Source: Myxococcota bacterium (GTDB lineage: Bacteria > Myxococcota_A > UBA9160 > UBA4427). From it: DNA of 52,448 nucleotides. The notes beneath the pieces are model-generated. The model was not told the DNA's origin. It made no database searches and worked only from the letters and a program-made list of their open reading frames with translations. The first letter of the stretch is position 1; each line of letters starts with the position of its first letter. The DNA lies in contig JAQWRT010000071.1 in NCBI GenBank assembly GCA_029243605.1, positions 1-52,448 of the forward strand, given 5' to 3'. Shown here in pieces: positions 27,599 to 33,913 of this stretch. The position numbers and the translations under genes were made by a program.

Positions 27599-29791
27599 TT
27601 GAGTAGAGTCCAAGCGCCGAGTGTCAAAGGCTTGGGGGGGCGTTCCCTCGCGGCCCGACTGTGCGTGCTCGCTTGTGTCCTGACCCTCCCCCTCGCCGCC
27701 GGCGCTCAGGACATTCCAGACCAGTGGCTCTCGGACCTCGATGTGCGGACGACCAAGACGGGCTGGAGCCTTGAAATCCAGCTGAGCGCACCCCTGGTCC
27801 AGACGAGCCATTCGCCCCAAAAAGCCGGGCAACTCGTCGAAATTTCGGTGATGCCGCTCCCCGGCCGCGACCGCACCCAGGACGTCTTTACCCGGGAGGA
27901 GAGACTCGCCCCCCCGAAGGACGGCGACTCGCCGATTCGAGAGGTCACCCTGGAACCTCAGGCCCCAGGGCACGCCCTCCTGGTCATCAAATTCTCACGC
28001 AAGGTCTCCTTCTCCTTGAAATCTCTCTCGGGAGGTCGCTCTCTGGTCCTGGGCATCACGAAGCCCACGGCCCAATCGAGCACGCCCGGGACTCTCGCCC
28101 CCTCCTCGACGGCTGAGATCGAATCGCTCATGAATGAGGCTCGGCGGTCCATGACCTCCCGGGATTACAACCGCGCCGTCTCTCTCTACTCAAAGGTGCT
28201 CTCCATGGAGGGCGGTGCCGATCTCCCCGAACCCCTGGAGTATCTCGGCCTGGCCCGGCTCAAGAATGGACAGCGCGCTCACGCACGCGCTGAATACGAG
28301 ACCTACCTGAATCGGTTCCCGGAGACCGACGGTGCGGTCCGGGTGCAGCAGCGCCTGAATGCCCTGCTCTCTTCGGCTCAACCCGATCGCGAGCGCCTGC
28401 GCACCTCGAAGAGCAGCGACGACTTTACGTACGACGCCTACGGAACCGTATCGAGTTCGTATCAGCGCGCTGAGAGCTTCGTCGACCTCTCCGGCGCGGC
28501 CATGCTCGATTCCTCGCAGATCATCAATTTCGACGGCGTCGGACTCATGCAAAACCAGAGATTCGACGCCCGGATCCGAGGCAGCGGCTATTTCCGCTAC
28601 GACTTCCTCGATTCCGAGGTCGGAGACGGCAGCCGTGTCCGCTACCTCAACGTGAGTCTTCGCGATCGTTTCCTCGAACTCAGTGGCATCCTCGGTCGAC
28701 AACCCGGACGAGGCGGAGGGATTCTCGGCCGATACGATGGGCTCAGCACCCGCTGGGCGTTCGGGGATCAGGCCTACCTCGGTGGTGCGATCGGCTTCCC
28801 CGTATACTCCGCCACATCGGACAGCATCAATACCGACGAAGTTTTCGTCGAGGCTCGGGTTGGCATGGAGAACTGGAACGATCAGTTCACCGGAGAGCTT
28901 TGGAGCGTCGTCCAGCTGTACGAAGGCAAAATCGACCGCGCCGCACTCGGCTACGAGTTGCGCTGGTTCGGCCGCATGGGCTCCGCCTTCAGCGCCATGG
29001 ATTTTGACGCCTACTACCAGGAGCTCAATCTCTTCATTGCCTCAGGAAACCTCGAGGTTCGTGAGGGGACGGTGATCAATCTCCTGGCCGACTACAGGCG
29101 TGTGCCCTTTCTCACCACGCGAAGCGCCCTCGTCGGCCAGATGAATCTTCAGCTCAATGAGTTGGGCGGACCGATCCTCGACGATAACGGCGTCCCTCTC
29201 TCGCCCTCTATGGTCACATCCCTCGACGAACTGCGCCTCCAATACAACGACTCAGAGGTCGAGAACCTTGCCAAAGACCGGACACCCACCGCAGCCACAA
29301 TCACTGCGGGAGTCAATCAACGAATCGGCGAGCAATGGCAAGTCTCAGGCGATTTCACAATGACGAAGATGACGGGTACACCCAGCAGCGGTGGAGTCCA
29401 GGCCATGCGCGGAACGGGATGGGATTACTACATCTTCGCGCAATTCATCGGGAACAACCTCTTTACTGAAGGCGATACCGGCCGGATCAACTTTCGTCTT
29501 TATGACGGCTTTGCCTACTCGGGCTACGACGTAGGCACAAGCGGCCGTTTCCCGCTCTTCTATTCGCTGTGGATCACCCCGGGCCTCAATATCGCCTATA
29601 GGGACTACGACGAACAGAACGATCAGATCGCAATTCGCCCCGGCTTCCGTGCCGAGTGGCGAGGCGACCAATTCACCATCGAAAGTGATATCCGCCTCGA
29701 GTGGCTCGAAGGCGTAGGTGGCGGTCTGCCGCAGCCTCGCAGCGACGAGTTCGGATATCTCTTCGACTTCACCGTGCGCTGGGATTTCTAG
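27599..29791 (+). CDS. TPR protein with C-terminal beta-barrel, candidate outer-membrane component
   Basis: A 730-residue protein. A signal peptide ends LTLPLAAGAQD. Residues about 40-160 form a beta-rich domain reminiscent of AMIN (GWSLEIQLSAPL, LVIKFSRKVSFSLKSL). Residues about 175-255 hold TPR repeats (MNEARRSMTSRDYNRAVSLY). The remaining 450 residues alternate polar and aromatic positions and end in FDFTVRWDF, a terminal aromatic typical of outer-membrane barrels. The start is TTG 27599. It is first in an operon with the ferredoxin/flavoprotein. I infer an outer-membrane porin; whether it houses a cytochrome is unknown. Confidence 0.75.
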   Translation: MSRVQAPSVKGLGGRSLAARLCVLACVLTLPLAAGAQDIPDQWLSDLDVRTTKTGWSLEIQLSAPLVQTSHSPQKAGQLVEISVMPLPGRDRTQDVFTREERLAPPKDGDSPIREVTLEPQAPGHALLVIKFSRKVSFSLKSLSGGRSLVLGITKPTAQSSTPGTLAPSSTAEIESLMNEARRSMTSRDYNRAVSLYSKVLSMEGGADLPEPLEYLGLARLKNGQRAHARAEYETYLNRFPETDGAVRVQQRLNALLSSAQPDRERLRTSKSSDDFTYDAYGTVSSSYQRAESFVDLSGAAMLDSSQIINFDGVGLMQNQRFDARIRGSGYFRYDFLDSEVGDGSRVRYLNVSLRDRFLELSGILGRQPGRGGGILGRYDGLSTRWAFGDQAYLGGAIGFPVYSATSDSINTDEVFVEARVGMENWNDQFTGELWSVVQLYEGKIDRAALGYELRWFGRMGSAFSAMDFDAYYQELNLFIASGNLEVREGTVINLLADYRRVPFLTTRSALVGQMNLQLNELGGPILDDNGVPLSPSMVTSLDELRLQYNDSEVENLAKDRTPTAATITAGVNQRIGEQWQVSGDFTMTKMTGTPSSGGVQAMRGTGWDYYIFAQFIGNNLFTEGDTGRINFRLYDGFAYSGYDVGTSGRFPLFYSLWITPGLNIAYRDYDEQNDQIAIRPGFRAEWRGDQFTIESDIRLEWLEGVGGGLPQPRSDEFGYLFDFTVRWDF

Positions 29792-29809
29792 AATGGCGGT
29801 ACGCTCCTG

Positions 29810-31129
29810 ATGAACTTAAATTTGTCTCCCCTGTTGGTCTACCTGCTTCCCATGGCTGCGGTCTGGCTCTTCTACCTCCGAAGGCAGAAGCGGATCCACG
29901 ACGATGCCTTGGGCTCGCTTTCCGAAGCCGAGCAGTCGGGTCTAACCGAACCCGCATCCCTTCACCCTGTCATCGATCCCACTCTATGCCTCGGCTGCGG
30001 GACCTGCGTAACCTCGTGCCCCGAGGGCGAAATACTCGGCCTGGTACACGGCAAGGCGATGCTGGTCCAACCGGCGAACTGCATCGGGCATGGTGCCTGT
30101 AAGGAAGCCTGTCCCCAGGATGCCATCCGACTGGTACTGGGGACCGAACGCAGAGGCGTAGAAGTCCCGGTGGCCAATGAAGAATTCGAGACCCAAGTGC
30201 CCGGACTCTTCGTCGCGGGGGAAGTCACCGGCATGGGCCTGATTCGTAATGCCATCGCCCAAGGCACCCTCGCCATGGAATCTGCAGCCAACTTCGCGGC
30301 CAAGGCTGGGACCAACACCACGGAAGACGACCGGCTCGACGCCATTATCGTCGGCATGGGTCCTGCCGGACTCGCCGCGTCGCTCAAAGCCCAGGAACTC
30401 GGGCTCAAATTCAAAACCCTCGAGCAGGAAACGGTCGGGGGAACCATCGCCCATTACCCACGCGGCAAGGTCGTCATGACGAATCCGGTAGAGTTGCCCG
30501 GATACGGCACCGTCCGCGTCAGGGAAACCAGCAAGGAAGCCCTCCTCGACCTCTGGTGCGATGCCATCGAGAAGACTGGCCTTCAGGTCAGCACGGGCCA
30601 ACGGGTCAAGAGCATCGACCAGGATGCCGGAGGCCTCATTGTCGAAACGACCAAGGGCGTCTACCCAACTCGCGCGGTCGTCCTGGCCATCGGTCGACGC
30701 GGTTCGCCCAGGCGACTCGGCGTTCCCGGTGAAGACCTCGACAAGGTTGTTTACCGGCTCGTAGACCCGGAACAATATGCCGGTCTGCGCGTCCTCGTCG
30801 TGGGCGGCGGAGACAGCGCCCTCGAAGCAGCCGTTTCCATTTCCGAGCAGGAAGGCGCAGAAGTCACCCTCTGCTACCGGGGAGATGCTTTCTCAAGAGC
30901 CAAGCCGGCGAACCGCGCTCGCGTGGAGAAGGCCAGCGAGAAAGGGGCTCTCGACGTTTTCCTGAGTACTTCGCCTGAGAAATTGGAACCCAAGACAGTG
31001 CATCTGACTACACCCATGGGTGTAAAGGAAATCCCCAATGACTCCGTAATCGTCTGTATCGGAGGCGAACTTCCAACCCAGTTCCTGCGAAATTCAGGAA
31101 TCGGCATCGAGGTAAGGCATGGCGAGTAA
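29810..31129 (+). CDS. Membrane-tethered ferredoxin-flavoprotein oxidoreductase
   Basis: A 439-residue fusion. Residues 5-23 form a membrane helix. Residues 55-105 form a ferredoxin domain: Cys60/63/66/70 make one standard cluster site, while the second, CIGHGACKEACP, has His94 where the second Cys is expected. A segment like the C-terminal end of thioredoxin reductase (FETQVPGLFVAGEVTGMGLI) precedes the FAD domain (IIVGMGPAGLAA) and the NAD(P) domain (VLVVGGGDSALEAAVSI), so the fold is permuted. The redox CxxC of thioredoxin reductase is absent. It likely passes electrons between NAD(P)H, FAD and Fe-S at the membrane; the final acceptor is unknown. Confidence 0.88.
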   Translation: MNLNLSPLLVYLLPMAAVWLFYLRRQKRIHDDALGSLSEAEQSGLTEPASLHPVIDPTLCLGCGTCVTSCPEGEILGLVHGKAMLVQPANCIGHGACKEACPQDAIRLVLGTERRGVEVPVANEEFETQVPGLFVAGEVTGMGLIRNAIAQGTLAMESAANFAAKAGTNTTEDDRLDAIIVGMGPAGLAASLKAQELGLKFKTLEQETVGGTIAHYPRGKVVMTNPVELPGYGTVRVRETSKEALLDLWCDAIEKTGLQVSTGQRVKSIDQDAGGLIVETTKGVYPTRAVVLAIGRRGSPRRLGVPGEDLDKVVYRLVDPEQYAGLRVLVVGGGDSALEAAVSISEQEGAEVTLCYRGDAFSRAKPANRARVEKASEKGALDVFLSTSPEKLEPKTVHLTTPMGVKEIPNDSVIVCIGGELPTQFLRNSGIGIEVRHGE

Positions 31130-33188
31130 GGTAAGACCCTTGAACAACTGCGGAATCTTTTCCCAGAAGGAAAGCCGGAAAATCAGGCTTCGCCCCTTCT
31201 TTTCTACTTTCTTTGCCGCCTTTTTCGTCGTCCTTACGGGCGCCGACGCGGCTCACGCAACAACAAATGAAGCCGATCGTGCCCTTCGCTCGGGGGACTT
31301 CAAACGTGCAGCCTCGGCCCTAAGAACCGCTGCGAAAGCAGGCGATCTCGACGCGCAATATCGACTGGCCATCCTCTACCACCAGGGGAGAGGCGTCCAG
31401 CAGAGCGACCCCAAGGCGATTGCTTTGCTGAAGCGAGCTGCTTCCAAGGAGCACACGCGAAGCTGCTTCACCCTCGGCGAATGGTTCCAAGCCGGACGCG
31501 GTGTAGATCGTGATCTCAGTGTGGCTCTTAGCTACTACGAATGCGCCGCCATGGGTGAAGATCGACGAGCAAAAAGCCGCATCAAAGAAATTCACGAAAA
31601 AGACAACAGCGAGTGGCGATCATCAGACGGCTCCTCGGACACGGCCCTGATTCGGGGAGTAAGGGAAGCCGATATCTCGCTAGCCAAGCGGGCCCTGCGG
31701 GCTGGAGCGTCAGCAAAACTTCTTGATTCCGATGGCACAGCGGTCCTTCTTCTGGCCGCAGAGTCGGGTTCGGATTCAATGGTCGAGTTCCTACTCTCCT
31801 CGGGCGCTGAGCCAGACGTCAGAGATTCGGCGAACCGTACGGCGCTGATGATCAGTTCCGCCGCCGGTGACAAGAAAGTCGTGCGGCTCCTGATCGAAGG
31901 AGGCGCCAAGGTCAATCTTGCGGGCCCTAGCGAGCGAACAGCCCTGATGATGGCCGCCCGCAAAGGGCATAGCGGCATAGTCCGACTACTTCTGGACGCC
32001 AAGTCCGATCCGAGACTCAAAGACTCTCGGGGCGAAACTGCGGCGGATATCGCTAAGAGTACGGGGTCGACCAAAGTGCTCAAGCGTCTGGCCCGGGCCG
32101 GTGTTCGGCCCTCGCCGGACAAAAGTACCGGCGAAGACGCAACCCGCGCTTGGCTCAAGAAGAGTGCTAAGAAGAACCTCGGCATCTACCAGAACTGGCC
32201 TTCTCTTGTGGCCGCGGCTTGGAGAAATCAGGAACGTGACGTAGAAATTCTCGTGCGCGGGGGCGCCAGTCTCGAGGACAAGGACCCCGAGAACTACAAC
32301 GCTCTTTCGAGAGCGACCTGGCGGGGCAATGAGGAGAGCGTCTCTATATTGCTCGGCGCAGGAGCACAGGTCGACGCTGAAGTTGGTGATGGCTGGACTG
32401 CTCTTGGGATCGCCGCCCGGGAGGGGCATGCTGGCGTCGCTAGGCTGCTGCTCGAAAAGGGCGCGGCCCTGGAAACCCGTCAGGGTGAAGGCGGCACCGC
32501 CTTCGCTTGGGCCGTTCGCGGAGGTCATTCCAAAACGGCCATACAGCTTCTCGATGCAGGTGCGCGAAGCGATGTTTCCGGCGCTGATGGTGTTTCCATC
32601 GTAGAGTGGGCCGTCAGAAAAGCGGACGGGGCACTCCTCTCCCGCCTCTCTGTAAACCCCATAGGTGCACCCTCTGGAGCGCAGCTGCGTGCAGCCGCCT
32701 GCTCGGCCGTGGAACGAGAGGCCTTCCAAAAGAACTTGCACGCGCTCTTCGACCTGGGAATCAAGGCCAACACGCGATGCCTGGACGGAGGCACCCTGCT
32801 CACGGCGGCGGCCAGACACGGCAATCTCAAGGCCGTGGTCATACTGCTCGAAATGGGGAGCGATATCGACTCGGTGACCGAAAGAGGAAATTCCGCCCTC
32901 CATCTGGCAGCGAGTTCGGGGCACATCGAGATCGTGATGACCTTGATCCGGGCCCGAGCAGACCTCAACCTTCGCGGCGAAGGTCGCCAAACTCCGGTCA
33001 TGATGGGAGCTAGCCAAGGCGAAGAGGAGGTCGTCGGCCTGCTTCTTAAGAGCGGCGCCAAGGGTAACCTTCGCGATGCTGAAGGTCGATCGGCCCGGGT
33101 CCTCGCTAAGCAGGCCGGTTACGAGGACGTAGTCCAAGCCTTCGACCGGCAGCCAAAATCCGAGGGACGACTCTTCGGGCTCTTCTAG
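31119..33188 (+). CDS. Secreted Sel1- and ankyrin-repeat protein
   Basis: A 689-residue protein. A signal segment (FFSTFFAAFFVVLTGADAAHA) is followed by two Sel1 repeats (AQYRLAILYHQGRGVQQ) and, from about residue 170, many ankyrin repeats (for example GTAVLLLAAESGSDSMVEFLLSSGA). It is probably a periplasmic scaffold. The ATG overlaps the end of the flavoprotein gene by 11 bases, after AGGTAAGGC, so it is translationally coupled. From about base 32635 onward its sequence was copied into the downstream intergenic region. Confidence 0.88.
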   Translation: MASKVRPLNNCGIFSQKESRKIRLRPFFSTFFAAFFVVLTGADAAHATTNEADRALRSGDFKRAASALRTAAKAGDLDAQYRLAILYHQGRGVQQSDPKAIALLKRAASKEHTRSCFTLGEWFQAGRGVDRDLSVALSYYECAAMGEDRRAKSRIKEIHEKDNSEWRSSDGSSDTALIRGVREADISLAKRALRAGASAKLLDSDGTAVLLLAAESGSDSMVEFLLSSGAEPDVRDSANRTALMISSAAGDKKVVRLLIEGGAKVNLAGPSERTALMMAARKGHSGIVRLLLDAKSDPRLKDSRGETAADIAKSTGSTKVLKRLARAGVRPSPDKSTGEDATRAWLKKSAKKNLGIYQNWPSLVAAAWRNQERDVEILVRGGASLEDKDPENYNALSRATWRGNEESVSILLGAGAQVDAEVGDGWTALGIAAREGHAGVARLLLEKGAALETRQGEGGTAFAWAVRGGHSKTAIQLLDAGARSDVSGADGVSIVEWAVRKADGALLSRLSVNPIGAPSGAQLRAAACSAVEREAFQKNLHALFDLGIKANTRCLDGGTLLTAAARHGNLKAVVILLEMGSDIDSVTERGNSALHLAASSGHIEIVMTLIRARADLNLRGEGRQTPVMMGASQGEEEVVGLLLKSGAKGNLRDAEGRSARVLAKQAGYEDVVQAFDRQPKSEGRLFGLF

Positions 33189-33237
33189 CTACCGTCCGAT
33201 TTCGGCCCATACACCCTTGGACACATCAGCGGCCGGT

Positions 33238-33337
33238 CCCGGAAATACACACTGAGAACTCGGCCCCCGCCCGGCCAAGGGGACGAGGAGCAGGAGCCTT
33301 AATCCCAATCGCTGCTGGGGTGGCGGCTCTCGCAGTC
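33238..33337 (-). pseudogene. Decayed copy of the 3' end of the 31-heme cytochrome gene
   Basis: This stretch matches the DNA at 33785-33952, which spans the end and flank of the 31-heme cytochrome gene, including CCTTAATCCCAATCG. Read on the minus strand it encodes CESRHPSSDWD then a stop, where the intact gene has CESCHNTNDWD: the second heme cysteine has become Arg. It is one arm of a tandem duplication. Confidence 0.8.
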
Positions 33338-33745
33338 CTCGCCCGCCTCTCCATAAACCCAATCAGGGGCACCTTCTGGAGCGCAGCTGCGTTCAGCCGC
33401 CTGCTCGGCCGTGGAACGAAAGGCCTTCCAAAGGGGCTTTTACGCGCTCTTCGACCTGGGAATTAAGGCCAACACGCGATGCCTGGACGGAGGCAGCCTG
33501 CTCACGGCGGCCGCCCGGCACGGAAATCTCAAGGCCGTGGTCCTAGTGCTGAAACCGAGGGGCGATATAGACTCGGTGACCGAAAGAGGAAACTCCGCCT
33601 TCCACCCGGCAGCGAGTTCGGGACACACCGAGGTCGTGATGACCTTGATCCGGGCCCGAGCAGACCTCAACCGTCACGGGGATGATCGCCAAAGACCGGT
33701 CACAATGGGAGCAAGCCAAGGCGAAGAAGAAGTTGTCGGCCCCAT
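33336..33745 (+). pseudogene. Decayed copy of the ankyrin gene 3' part
   Basis: The DNA is closely similar to 32635-33046 inside the Sel1-ankyrin gene, offset by 701 bases. It retains recognisable repeats (FDLGIKANTRCLDGGSLLTAAARHGNLK) but carries many substitutions, such as EMGS to KPRG, and then runs out of homology. An open frame 33411-33917 of 168 codons covers it but has no signal peptide and ends in low-complexity repeat, so I treat it as a remnant rather than a working gene. Confidence 0.8.
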
Positions 33746-33840
33746 CCGCTTCCGGCCGAGAACCCCTTGGACCGCTCGGAGTTCGAGTCCGGAAATACAC
33801 GCTGAGAACTCGGCCCCCGCCCGACCAAGGGGACAAAAAG

Positions 33841-33897
33841 CGGCGGTCGAAGCGAGGTGCTTCGAGGCGGCGGTCGAAGCGAGGTGCCTCGACCGCT
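33841..33897. repeat. Two-copy 27-bp repeat forming strong hairpins
   Basis: CGGCGGTCGA recurs at 33841 and 33868, with period 27. Within it, TCGAAGC pairs with GCTTCGA (33847-33865), and GCGGTCGA pairs with TCGACCGC (33870-33896). It lies between converging genes just before the cytochrome stop, so it may act as a barrier or processing signal on either strand. No T-run follows. Confidence 0.7.
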
Positions 33898-33913
33898 GCC
33901 TCAAAGCAGAGCC

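Noticed and set aside
31986..33137. A 383-codon minus-strand frame
   Set aside because: It is antisense to the ankyrin repeats, and repeats in one strand keep the other open.
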